DNA of 64,000 nucleotides from Isoetes taiwanensis (GCA_021234155.1 JAJEKV010000001.1:23111189-23175188), one strand, 5' to 3'. Positions 10,889 through 22,100 are shown, counted from the first letter of the stretch. Notes: generated by a model not told the origin, from the sequence alone. Translations and numbers: made by a program.

Positions 10889-11763
10889 TCTTCATAGTTC
10901 GATGATTGAGAAACTTATCTTTTAAGCGGGACTACAAGCTCTTTCAACACAGAAAGCATTGTAAACTTTTAGAGTGCTAACCAAATCTCACAAACTTTTA
11001 CGTATCAAGAATCCTAACTTCAAATACTTTTGTAGAGTATGTTACGTGCCCTCACAACTAACACAAATCCTTTCAGATTATCAAATCAAAACCCCAGATC
11101 CGTCTTAACTAACCCCGGACTTTGAAGCCAAAAAATCGAACACACCTTTTAGAAAAGAATCCTGCGATTTGCAAAACTCCCGATCTACACCACATTGCTT
11201 GCACAATTTAGTCAAACCGCCAAGACTCCCGGTCTAATCTTGTGTTTGCACATCTACCAGATTCCCAGTCGGATGAATCAAATCTTCACCAAGAAAACCC
11301 CATTGCAACGAGATAACTCCGGTCGATCAATAGCTTTACGAGCAATCTAGATCACTCCTGCAAATGCAAATCTTAATCTTTGCACCAACGTTGAAATCGA
11401 CAACGTCTTGTTGCCACAATGCTGATCTGAGATTAACGATTGCAAAACCCTCCCGTCTTCACTTTTCAACAAGAAAATACCAATATCCTTTTATCTATTT
11501 CGATTAGATCAATCTTTCTATAAATTTACTCCAAATCCGACCCAATTCCAGGTCACTCCTACGCCAAATTTAGCCTAATCCGACCAAATCCCAAGAAAAC
11601 CACAAGCCAAAAATAACCAAAAGATACCATACGCCAAAAATAGCTCCGGCATGCAATATTTGTTGCAGACGCAGAGCCAACGCTCCAAATCTTTTTGATC
11701 TTCACCAAATACCGCCGATCTGCTCCAATCCTTGAAAATAGCTCCGGCATGCAATATTTGTTG
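10114..11763 (-). mobile_element. Family B fragment within a mosaic region
   Basis: This is a minus-strand B interior from the end of the gag-like ORF (low coordinates) to the leader repeats. It stops at GCATGCAATATTTGTTG, where a plus-strand B LTR begins. The PBS and the second ORF are absent. Many CAG/CTG positions scrambled in other B copies are intact here, so it is a useful reference copy. Confidence 0.8.
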
Positions 11764-11935
11764 TGTTAGAGTATGATGACATGGCATGCTGAGTCATCAC
11801 ATGTTGCTGACATGGCACACTACTATATAGCCATAGTCACGCTCATTAGTCTGGAGTTCACTCTAGGAGTCTTTAGGCGCTCCTACTCTAGTTCGTGTCT
11901 TTCCTTTTATCCTTCAGTGTATTCTCATGTTATCA
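11764..11935 (+). repeat. Family B LTR, plus orientation
   Basis: A complete 172-bp LTR runs from TGTTAGAGTATGATG to TTCTCATGTTATCA. It is flanked by minus-strand B on the left and minus-strand A on the right, so it does not bound a normal element. The right junction shares TATCA with the A sequence that follows. Confidence 0.9.
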
Positions 11936-12756
11936 GGCCTGGTATGTGTAAGATACAATATTTCTCCTACTAACTGTCTGTACAATGTGGGATCTGCATC
12001 CTCTTCATCAGAATCAAGTGTCAACTTCTGACCATTTTCCCAGGGCAGCAAAGCAGGTTTACATTCTGTCATATGAAACTTTTCAAGAATTTCAGCAAGA
12101 TACTTCTGTTGTGTTATATGAATACCATCTTTTGTTTGCCACACCTCAAGACCTAAACAATAATGCATGAGCCCTAAATCTGTGAGTTCAAAATTTGTGG
12201 TCAGCAAATGCTTGGTTTGTTGTATAAACTGAGAAGCACCTCCTGTAATGATTATATCATCTACATATAGGAGAAGAATAGCTACTTCCCCATTTGCAAA
12301 CTGATAGTATAGGTTAGGATCTGCCCTAGATCTCTGATAACCCATAGAAAGAAGATAAGAATTTATCTTCGATGCCCGACCAGGAGCCTGTCTCAACCCA
12401 TAGATACTCTTTTTGAGTTTGCAGACATAATCGGGGTGTGTAGAATCTTCAAAACCGGGAGGCTGTTGCAAATAGAGTTCTTCTTCAATATCACCATTTA
12501 GGAAAGCACACTTGAAATCAAGATGATACACATCCCATTGTTTATGAGCAGCCAATGCCAAAACTGCCCTTAGAGTGTCCAACCTAACAACTGGAGCAAA
12601 CACTTCAGTGAAATCAAACCCTTGCTTTTGAGTATAACCTTTAGCAACTAATCTAGCCTTGTGTTTAGAAATAGTACCATCTGAATGATACTTGATCCTA
12701 AACAACCACTTAGCACCAATAATGTTTTTATTTGGGGAGACGGTACCAAGTCCCAA
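11936..12756 (-). pseudogene. Copia reverse transcriptase, longest open copy
   Basis: An uninterrupted frame of about 280 codons covers most of the RT domain: [10 protein letters not shown] (residues 11-20), [13 protein letters not shown] (31-43), FKCAFLNGDI (81-90), LKKSIYGLRQAPG (114-126) and the catalytic YVDDIIITGG (164-173). It ends in LYLTHTRPD at the border to RNase H. RT copies element RNA into cDNA. An upstream frameshift near 12,740-12,760 separates it from QTWDLVP. Nearly all CAG/CTG sites are intact, in contrast to other A copies. Confidence 0.85.
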
Positions 12757-13522
12757 GTTTGTTGCTTATGCATCATTGCAATCTCATCATTCATAGCGAG
12801 TTAACCCGGTGTAGGAAACCGAAGCAGCCTGAGAATATGAAGTAGGAACCACATCTTTGAGGACTTGTGTCATTAAAGCATAGTTGCACAAAGACTCACG
12901 AGGTGGAGGTGAGGAAGGTGGAGAATTGTAGTCAAGAGGTAGGAAATCAAAGATAGGGATCTGAATGAGATGTAATTGGTTGAGATGCTGGTGGAAAATC
13001 AGGAAACACTTGGACAATGGAAGAGGAAGAAGGAGGACAAGGAGCGGAGGAGGGATGAATCGAAAACTAAGGACCGGTTGGACACAAGTGTATCATAATC
13101 TGTAGAATCGGGTGACGAAAATCAACGAGTAGACACCATCTTCAACAAAAATCATACTCCTAGATGAAAATACCTTTTGAGTGACAGGTCATAGCATTTC
13201 CACGCCTTCATATTCAAAGAATAGCCAATGAACACAACTTTGATAGCTCGATCGAAAAAGTTTCCCATTCTTGTGAAGAATCTCCGGAGGAATTGTAGTG
13301 TAAGCTAGACAACCAAAAACTTTCAGATGTTTAACATCAGGGTTTAGAATTGTAAAGAGCTTGAAAGGGAGTTTGAGTACCCATAGATTTGGTAGGAGCT
13401 CGATTTGATATGTAGCAGCAAGAAAGAAGCGCCTCACCCAAAATTTTGGAGACAACCTCTTATGCTTTAACATACTTACGGCCAAATCCATCAATGTCCT
13501 GTTTTTACGTTACGCTACTCCA

Positions 13523-14101
13523 TTACGAGGATGGGCATAAGGGACTATCTGCTCTCTCCCGAATGCCTTTGGATTTCAGAAATTCTTCAAACTCATTTGA
13601 GAGGTATTCTCTAGCATTATCAGTCCTTAACCTTTTGATTGTAGTGGAGAACTCATTCTCAACTAGCTTGCTGTAGGTCAGAAAGATAGAAAGAGCTTGA
13701 GATGGATAAGGAGCTTGGACCTGCTTGCCTAGTCTGCAAGCATGGCAATTAAGATTTTGATTTTTCAAAATAGGCAGGCCATCAACCATACGATATTTAG
13801 AGGCTGTGACAAGTGCAGAGTGAGAAATATGACCATACCTGGCATGCCAAAGTTCTTCTGATGTAGGAGTAACTGCTGCTACCATTGAAGACTGAGTACA
13901 AGAATAATTTGGAGATTTAGACTTGTTAAGAACATACAGGCCTTCAGCATTAAGACTCCCTTTGGCAATAGGCCCAAGTTTTTGAAGATCAACAAAATCA
14001 AGTGGATTCTTGGAAAGAATATGAACCAACCCTCCAGAAAACAATACTGAATATCCAAGCTTCTTGTCAAACTGACTTACACTCAATAAATTGGTCAGCA
14101 A
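13523..14101 (-). pseudogene. Copia pre-integrase and integrase with internal deletion
   Basis: An open frame of 192 residues holds LWHARYGH and CHACRLGK (HHCC zinc finger), then jumps from APYPSQA to LSIFLTYSKLVENEF and continues LRTDNAREYLSNEFEEF. The stretch with HSDICYLPIESYG and VDDFSRYTWVYP, present in copies A1, A2 and A3, is missing; it carries the first catalytic aspartate. In A3 the two ends are marked by the direct repeat GAGCTTGAGAT about 152 bp apart. The copy therefore cannot encode an active integrase. Confidence 0.8.
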
Positions 14102-14153
14102 CCCAGGAACATAAACAACATCTTGAAATTTGAGAGTAGTACAATGATCGGTT

Positions 14154-14331
14154 TGTTAGAATAAGATGACTAGACGTTAGGATGTTTAGGCATTGTGTGT
14201 GCTGACGTGTCACAGCACGCTTGTTGCTGACATGGCACATCTATATAAGCCATAGTCTAGCAGTTAGATTTATCTGAGTGTAGCGCTCTCTGGAGCTTTG
14301 TTAGTAGATCCTCTTCTTTTCATTTGTATGC
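14154..14331 (+). repeat. Family A LTR, 3'-truncated
   Basis: It starts TGTTAGAATAAGATGACTAG and runs to CTTCTTTTCAT; the last 25 bp or so of the LTR are missing. It then runs into minus-strand B sequence at TTGTATGCCACTGTCC. No PPT precedes it and no PBS follows it. Confidence 0.85.
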
Positions 14332-14613
14332 CACTGTCCTGTGCTGGATCTGCCATGCAAGGAAACTTTTCCAAAAAATTTCCAAGATAATTAGAAGCAG
14401 AACACAAGTCATGGATTTCAGGAACTGGAACCATAAAAGTGGATATCTCCGAGATAGTTGTCTCCCTTTTCCTCAATTTCCTTTGCTTCTGCTTTTCCCT
14501 CTTCTTCACCTTTTTCTGCTCTTGCCTCTGAAACTTAAGTTCAATAGAATCTTGCTGCCCAAATTCTGATCTCAAGTAGTCCCAAAGCTCTTGGGAACTA
14601 AGAAACGTAGCTT
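14332..14613 (-). mobile_element. Family B gag-like fragment
   Basis: About 280 bp of minus-strand B covers the middle of the gag-like ORF (LWDYLRSEFGQQDS, the basic K/R stretch, the EISTFMVPVPE block). It is nearly identical to 10,460-10,735 and joins family A gag at GCTTGCCAACACTGAACC. Confidence 0.8.
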
Positions 14614-15186
14614 GCCAACACTGAACCGTGGAAGTACTTTGCTCACCCTGTATTGGATACAGAGAATTATTTCACTTGGAGATTTGCATTTGAAACCAAT
14701 CTTGGTTTGCGTGATTTGGATGTTGTTTTTCCGAAATCTTGGAAGCCAACAACTCCTGATGAGTTGAAGAAGGATAAGCTAGCCTTGTATCATCTCAGAT
14801 CATGTATTAATCCTGATCTGAACAGAGATATTCAAAACTGTAAGTCTTTTCAAGAAGCATTTCAGTGTTTGCAGAAGATTTGTGTCCATGAGGGTGAAGG
14901 GCATCAGATTATCCTAAGGAGCAAGATGGACAATCTCAGGCTTGAAGATTGTAAAGATATGAATGATTACTTACAGCAATTTAAAGCACTTAAGGAGAAA
15001 TATCATGCAGCTGGTGGTGAGATGGAGGATGTCACCTTAATCATGTATGTTTTGAAAGGCTTATCTCGGGAATATCAGCACATTATTGATTATTATCAGA
15101 TGAAGGTTAAGATCAAGATTTCCTTCACTCAAGCTGCCGTTGAAGCTCTTGGATCGCAGAGATTCATAGGAAAAGAAGAGATCTAG
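14614..15186 (+). pseudogene. Copia gag (copy A2), open for 190 codons
   Basis: The frame is open from the join at 14,614 (NTEPWKYFAHPVLDTENYFTW) to 15,186. It shows the copia gag pattern: NYFTWRFAFETNL, then SWKPTTPDELKKDKLALYHL, LKEKYHAAGGEMEDV and LKGLSREYQHIIDYY. The native start codon is cut off; the matching ATG in copy A1 is about eight codons upstream. The stop at 15,186 probably reflects a frameshift, because the zinc knuckle follows in another frame. Confidence 0.8.
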
Positions 15187-15400
15187 TGGAGCATGCAAAT
15201 TTTTCTAAAGCAAAGACTTCTTCAAATTCTTCGGGAACTTCATCTGAAGCTAATTCTAGGTCCTCTTTTTCTACCACAAATTCAAGAAGAAAGCCTTTTA
15301 GCTGCTGGTTCTCGTGGAAAAGAGGGGCACATGAAGAAAGACTGCCGGAAAATGCACGGAGAGATTGCGTAATATGTCAAGGCTCATCTTTGTTAAACAT
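15187..15400 (+). pseudogene. Gag zinc-knuckle region (copy A2), frameshifted
   Basis: Serine-rich linker, then CWF at about 15,302 and GHMKKDCRKMHGEIA at about 15,325-15,369. Together they form a CX2CX4HX4C zinc knuckle, the RNA-binding part of gag. A one-base insertion in TTCTCGTGG, against the expected CTG, separates the two halves. This is one of the clearest cases of a CTG-site indel breaking a frame. Confidence 0.75.
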
Positions 15401-15529
15401 GTAACGGCCAGATGTATCTAAACCTGTTCCCTCTCAACCCGAGATTAGTGAGATTAATGCTCATGTTTCAGATCCGTCGGTTGAAGATTTTGAGGTTGGC
15501 TTCCTCAATATTGCAAATGAACATTTGGA

Positions 15530-16500
15530 TGAAGAAACTTGGTTGATAGATTATAGCAACCAAACATTTTGCGAGCAAGTCTCATTTGTTTGATAGTTTG
15601 GTTCCTCATACTAATACCATTGTTAAAATGGCGGATGGCAATCTTGCAAAGTCTCAAGGCAAAGGCACGGTTTCAGTTCAAACCGATCATTGTACTACTC
15701 TCAAATTTCAAGATGTTGTTCATGTTCCCGGTTGTTGACCAACTTATTGAGTGTAAGTCGGTTTGACAAGAAGCTTGGATATTCAGTATTGTTTTCTGGA
15801 GGGTTGGTTCATATTCTTTCCAAGAATCCACTTGATTTTGTTGATCTTCAAAAACTTGGGCCTATTGCCAAAGGGAGTCTTAATCTTTGAAGGCTGTATG
15901 TTCTTAACAAGTCTAAATCTCCAAATTATTCTTGTACTCGGTCTTCAATGGTAGCAGCAGTTACTCCTACATCAGAAGAACTTTGGCATGCCGGTATGGT
16001 CATATTTCTCACTCTGCACTTGTCCTGACCTCTAAATATCGTATGGTTGATGGCCTGCCTATTTTGAAAAATCAAAATCTTAATTGCCATGCTTGCGGAG
16101 ACTAGGCAAGCGGTCCAAGCTCCTTATCCATCTCAAGCTCGGACTCGTGCTCAAAACCTTTGGAATTAATTCATTCTGACATCTGTTATTTGCCTATTGA
16201 GTCTTATGGAGGCAACAGGTACTTCATAGTATTTGTTGATGATTTCAGCAGATATACATGGGTATATCCTATTAAATTCAAATCTCAAGCTCTTTCTATC
16301 TTTCTGACCTCTGACAAGCTAGTTGAGAATGAGTTCTCCACTACAATCAAAAGGTTAAGGACTGATAATGCTAGAGAATACCTCTCAAATGAGTTTGAAG
16401 AATTTCTGAAATCCAAAGGCATTCAGAGAGCAGATAGTCCCTTATGCCCATCCTCGAGAATGGAGTAGCGAGCGTAAAAAACGGGACATTGATGGATTTG
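15530..16500 (+). pseudogene. Protease remnant and integrase (copy A2), frameshifted
   Basis: The protease block (EETWLID) at about 15,533-15,553 is altered right after the aspartate. The pre-integrase zinc finger (ELWHA about 15,980, NCHAC about 16,085) is followed by an open integrase stretch at 16,160-16,468 with LIHSDICYLPIESYGG, FVDDFSRYTWVYP and LRTDNAREYLSNEFEEF. Both the first (HSD) and second (RTD) catalytic aspartates are present, unlike in the inverted copy at 13,523. Later blocks (MLKHKRLSPKFWAEAV) continue to about 16,790. Confidence 0.8.
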
Positions 16501-17129
16501 GCGGTATGTTAAAGCATAAGAGGTTGTCTCCAAAATTTTGGGCTGAGGCAGTTCTTACTGCTGCTTACATATCAAATCGAGCTCCTACCAAATCTATGGG
16601 TACTCAAACTCCCTTTCAAGCTCTTTACAATTCTAAACCTGATGTTAAACATCTGAAAAGTTTTTGGTTGTCTAGCTTACACTACAATTCCTCGAGAGAT
16701 TCTTCACAAGAATGGGAAACTTTACGATCGAGCTATCAAAGTTGTGTTCATTGGCTATTCTTTGAATATGAAGGCGTGGAAATGCTATGACCTGTCACTC
16801 AAAAGGTATTTTCATCTAGGAGTATGATTTTTGTTGAAGATGGTGTCTACTCCGATTGATTTACGTCGGCCAGATTCTGATTATGATACACTTGTGTCCA
16901 ACCAGGTCCTTAGTTTCTGATTCATCCTCCTCCTCTCTTGCTCCTTGTCCTCCTTCTTCCTCTTCCATTGTCCAAGTGTTTCCTGATTTTCCACCAAAGC
17001 ATCTCAACCAATTACATCTCATTCAGATCCCTATCTTTGATTTCCTACCTCTTGACTACAATTCTCCACCTTCCTCACCTCCACCTCGTGTCTTTGTGCA
17101 ACTATGCTTTAATGACACAAGTCCTCAAA

Positions 17130-17918
17130 GATGTGGTTCCTACTTCATATTCTCAGGCTGCTCGGTTTCCACAACTGGTTAACTGCTATGAATGATGAGA
17201 TTGCAATGATGCATAAGCAACAAACTTGGGACTTGGTACCTCGTCCCCCAAATAAAAACATTATTGGTGCTAAGTGGTTGTTTTCGGATCAAGTATCATT
17301 CAGATGGTACTATTTCTAAACACAAGGCTAGATTAGTTGCTAAAGGTTATACTCAAAAGCAAGGGTTTGATTTCACTGAAGTGTTTGCTCAGTTGTTAGG
17401 TTGGACACTCTAAGGGCGATTTTGGCATTGGCTGCTCATAAACAATGGGATGTGTATCATCTTGATTTCAAGTGTGCTTTCCTAAATGGTGATATTGAAG
17501 AAGAACTCTATTTGCAACAACCTCCTGGTTTTGAAGATTCTACACACCGATTATAATGCGCAAACTCAAAAGAGTATCTATGGGTTGAGACAGGGCTCCT
17601 CGGTCTTTGGCATCGGAAGATAAATTCTTATCTTCTTTCTATGGGTTATCGAGATCTAGGGCAGATCCTAACCTATACTATCGGTTTGCAAATGGGGAAG
17701 TAGCTATTCTTCTCCTATATGTAGATGATATAATCATTACAGGAGGTGCTTCTCGGTTTATACAACAAACCAAGAATTTGCTGACCACAAATTTTGAACT
17801 CCTGAATTTAGGGCTCATGCATTATTGTTTAGGTCTTGAGGTGTGGCAAACAAAAGATGGTATTCATATAACACAACAAGTAAGTATCTTGCTGAAATTC
17901 TTGAAAAGTTTCATATGA
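17130..17918 (+). pseudogene. Copia reverse transcriptase (copy A2), frameshifted
   Basis: [22 protein letters not shown] (from about 17,175), [27 protein letters not shown] and YVDDIIITGGAS (about 17,720-17,755) appear in order but in different frames. The breaks compare with clean sequence in the inverted RT copy at 11,936-12,756 and sit mostly at CAG/CTG (for example around 17,285, 17,390, 17,418 and 17,550). Confidence 0.85.
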
Positions 17919-18049
17919 CGAGAATGTAAACCCCGCTTTGCTTTGCCACAGGAAAATGGTCAAAGTTGACACTTGACTCGATGAAGAGGATGCGAGATCC
18001 CACATTGTACGCAGTTAGTAGGAGAAATATTGTATCTTACACATACCAG

Positions 18050-18640
18050 GCCTGATATTGTGTATCTTTGTAGGAGTGTTGAGCGAGTTTATGCAGCACC
18101 CAAAGCAATCTCATTGGAAGGCGGTGTAAGCAAGTATTGAGGTATTTGAATGGTACTTTTCGGACGGAAGGACTAATGTATACTAAGAATTCAGCTGCTA
18201 CTCTTCATCTTTTCTCCGGATTGACATGGCATCAGCAGATCTAGATTACGAGCGTTGCCTTCTTGGTTATGTCTCATTTTTGGAGGCAATCCTATCACAT
18301 GGAGTTCGAAGAAGCAAGATACAACTAGTATTAGCACTTCTGAAGCGAAATTGAAAGCACTTTGTGCTTTCTGATCCGAGAAATGTTGTGGCTTCTCCAT
18401 TTGTATGAAGATTTGAAGATTTACATACGTCACCACAGCAGTTCAACTTTGTGACAACATGGGGGCTATCTACCATGTCAAGGATTATAAAGGTCATCTT
18501 GAGATTAAGCATATGGATATAAAACTACTGTTTGTAAGGGGAGCGGTACAAAATGGTTTTCTTAATCTCGGTATTGCTCTACTAAAGATCGGTGAGATGG
18601 TTTCACTAAACCATTGGCGGGCAAACAATTCCAACTTCTC
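18050..18640 (+). pseudogene. Copia RNase H (copy A2), frameshifted
   Basis: Across frames the translation shows the RNase H landmarks of Ty1/copia: FGGNPITWSSKKQ (about 18,277-18,316), SISTSEA and LKALCAF, then the C-terminal HxDIK-like block (IKHMDIKLLFVR, about 18,495-18,540). RNase H removes the RNA strand during cDNA synthesis. Single-base changes interrupt every block. Confidence 0.75.
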
Positions 18641-18730
18641 AAAGACATTACGCATATTCAATGCGCCTCTCGGTTCGGGGGATAAGCTGTTTGTTCTATT
18701 TGTTGTTCATCCCTGCTAGTCATCGGGGGA

Positions 18731-18944
18731 TGTTAGAATAAGATGACTAGGCGTTAGGATGTTTAGGCATTGTGTGTCTTGGCGTGGCATAACTGCGCTG
18801 TGTCTTGACGTGTCCGTTGCTTGTTCTTCGACATGGCACATCTATAAAGCCCATAGTCTATGGTTAGATTTATCTGTGTGTGGCGCTCTGCGGAGCTTTG
18901 TTAGTAGATCCTCTTCTTTTTCATTGTATGCATTGTTGTTATCA
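18731..18944 (+). repeat. Family A LTR (3' LTR of copy A2)
   Basis: The LTR runs from TGTTAGAATAAGATGACTAG to TTGTTGTTATCA after an intact PPT. Its last base is directly followed by an inverted A LTR with no spacer. Confidence 0.9.
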
Positions 18945-19160
18945 TGGTAACAACAATGCATACAATGGAAAAAGAGGATCTACTAACAAAAGCTCCGCAG
19001 AGCTACACTCCGATAAATCTAACCGCTAGACTATAACTTATATAGATGTGCCATGTCAGCAACAAGCCTTGCGGACGCCAAATTCAAAGCGCAAGTTATG
19101 CCACGCCAAAGACACACAAAGCCTAAACATCCTAACGCTTCAGTCATCTTATTCCTAACA
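18945..19160 (-). repeat. Family A LTR, inverted (3' LTR of copy A3)
   Basis: In plus-strand reading it begins TGGTAACAACAATGCATAC and ends TTATTCCTAACA, the reverse complement of the A LTR apart from small changes. The PPT complement TCCCCGATGACCAG follows, which shows this is a 3' LTR. Confidence 0.9.
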
Positions 19161-22100
19161 TCCCCGATGACCAGCAGGGATGAACAAACAAATAGAACAA
19201 ACGATTTATCCCCCGAATCCCAGAGGCAGATTGAATATGTCGACGTGTCTTTGAGAAGTCGGAATTGTTTGCACGCCAATGGTTTAGTGAAACCATCTGC
19301 CGCCTCGATCTTTAGTAGAGCAATACATGGAGATTAAGAAAACCATTTTGTACCTGCTCCCTTACAAAAACGAGTTTTATATCCATATGCTTAATCTGAA
19401 GATGACCTTTATAATCCCTTGACATGGTAGATAGCCCCACTGTTGTCCTGAAGGAACCGTTCTGCGGGCGTATTGCAAATCTTCAAATCTTCATACAAAT
19501 GGAGAAGCCACAACATTTCTGGATCAGAAAGCACAAAGTGCTTTCAGTGCATACGTAGTGCTAATACTAGTTGTATCTTGCTTCTTCGAACTCCATGTGA
19601 TAGGATTGCCTCCAAAAATGAGACATAACCAAGAAGGCAACGCACGTAATCTAGATCTGTTGATGCCATGTCGAATCCGAGAAAAGATGAAGAGTAGCAG
19701 CTGAATTCTTAGTATACATTAGTCCTTTCTCATCCGAGTACCATTCAAATACCTCAATATTTTACACGCCTTCCAATGAGATTGCTTTGGATGCTGCATA
19801 AACCTGCTCAACACTCCTACAAAGATACACAATATCCGGGCTGGTATGTGTAAGATACAATATTTCTCCTGACTAAGCTAATGCGTACAATGTGGGATGC
19901 ATCCTCTTCATCGTAATCAAGTGTCAACTTCTGACCATTTTCCCGGCGGCAAAAGCGGGTTTACATTCAAATATGAAACTTTTCAAGAATTTCAGCAAGA
20001 TACTTGTTGTGTTATATGAATACCATCTTTTTGTTTGCCACACCTCAAGACCTAAACAATAATGCATGAGCCCCTAAATACTCTAACAGTTCAAAATTTG
20101 TGGTCAGCAAATGCTTGGTTTGTTGTATAAAACCAAGCACCTCCCCGTAATGATTATATCATCTACATATAGGAGAAGAATAGCTACTTCCCCATTTGCA
20201 AACTGATAGTATAGGTTAGGATCTGCCTAGATCTCTCGATAACCCATAGAAAGAAGATAAGAATTTATCTTACGATGCCGACTGACCGAGAGCCCGTCTC
20301 AACCCATAGATACTCTTTTTTTAGTTTCGCGAACATAATCGGGTGTGTAGAATCTTCAAAACCGGGAGGCTGTTGCAAATAGAGTTCTTCTTCAATATCA
20401 CCATTTAGGAAAAGCACACTTGAAATCAAGATGATACACATCCCATTGTTTATGAGCAGCCAATGCCAAAACTCCGCCTTAGAGTGTCCAACCTAACAAT
20501 TTGAGCAAACACTTGATGAAATCAAACCCTTGCTTTTGAGTATAACCTTTAGCAACTAATCTAGCCTTGTGTTTTAGAAATAGTACCATCCGAATGATAC
20601 TTGATCCAAAACAACCACTTAGCACCAATAATGTTTTATTTGGGGGGAGGTACAAGTCCCAAGTTTGTTGCTTATGCATCATTGCAATCTCATCATTCAT
20701 AGCAGTTAACCGTGTCTGGAAACTGAGCATACTGAGAATATGAAGTAGGAACCACATCTTTGAGGACTTGTGTCATTAAAAGCATAGTTGCACGGCCTAT
20801 GAATGGAGGAGGTGAGGAAGGTGGAGAATATGTGAGTCAAGAGGTAGGAAATCAACATATGGATCTGAATGAGGATGTAATTTGAGATGCGGTGGAAAAT
20901 CAAAAAACACTTTGGACAATGGAAGAGGAAGAAAGGAGGACAAGGAGAGGGAAGGAGGAGGATGAATAAACTAAGGATTTGGTTGGACACAAGTGTATCA
21001 TAATCTGTAGAATCCGGCGGAATTGGAAAAATCTTCCTTTTGGAGTAGACATTCCATCTTCAACAAAATCATACTCCTAGATGAAAATACCTTTTGATGG
21101 CGAGGTCATAGCATTTCCAAGTACTAATATTCAAAGAATAGCCAATGAACACAACTTTGATAGCTCGATCAAGAAAGTTTCCCATTCTTGTGAAGAATCT
21201 GCGGAGGAATTGTATGTAAGCTAGACAACCAAAAACTTTCAGATGTTTAACATCAGGTTTAGAATTGTAAAAGCTTGAAAGGGAGTTTGAGTACCCATAG
21301 ATTTAGTAGGAGCTCGATTTGATATGTAAGGTGCGGTGATGAAGCGCCTCAGCCCAAAAATTTTGGAGACAACCTCTTATGCTTTAACATTCCTTCCCAC
21401 GGCCAAATCCATCAATGTCTGTTTTTTACGCTCTGCTACTCCATTAGGGATGGGCATAAGGGACTATCTGCTCTCTCTGAATGCCTTTGAAGATTCGAAA
21501 TTCTTCAAACTCATTTGAGAGGTATTCTCTAGCATTATCAGTCCTTAACCTTTTTGATTGTAGTGGAGAACTCATTCTCAACTAGCTTGTCGTAGGTCGG
21601 AAAGATAGAAAGAGCTTGAGATTTGAATTTAATAGGATATACCCATGTATATGTCATCTGAAATCATCAACAAATACTATGAAGTACTGTTGCCTCCATA
21701 AGACTCAATAGGCAAATAACGGATGTCGAAATGAATTAATTCCAAAGGTTTTGAGCACAGTCTGAGCTTGAGATGGATAAGAGCTTGGACCTCGCTTGCC
21801 TAGTCTGCAAGCATGGCAATTAAGATTTTGATTTTTCAAAATAGGGGCCATCAACCATACGATATTTAGAGGTCAGCACAAGTCGCTAACGATGACCATG
21901 CAAGGCATGCCAAAGTTCTTCCCCATGTAGGAGTATGCTTCTAAACCATTGAAGGCCCGAGTACAAGAATAATTTGGAGATTTAGACTTGTTAAGAACAT
22001 GTGCCTTGACATTAAGACTCCCTTTGGCAATAGGCCCAAGTTTTTGAAGATCAACAAAATCAAGTGGATTCTTGGAAAGAATATGAACCAACCCTCCAGA

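Larger units (their letters stand above)
11936..14153 (-). mobile_element. Family A fragment, RT to integrase, inverted
   Basis: Read on the minus strand it spans the pre-integrase region (about 14,100) through integrase and RT to the start of RNase H (HTRPD at about 11,925-11,940). It lacks gag, protease and LTRs of its own. The high-coordinate end (ATGATCGGTTT) is the same interior position at which copy A3 stops at 22,213. Confidence 0.85.
14614..18730 (+). mobile_element. Family A Ty1/copia element, copy A2, lacking 5' LTR
   Basis: The plus-strand interior runs from the start of gag to the PPT (GTCATCGGGGGA, 18,719-18,730) and the 3' LTR at 18,731. Gag, zinc knuckle, protease, integrase, RT and RNase H follow in copia order. 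The 5' LTR, PBS and leader are replaced by the mosaic region. Gag is clean; from about 15,300 onward the frame is broken, mostly at CAG/CTG. Confidence 0.85.
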
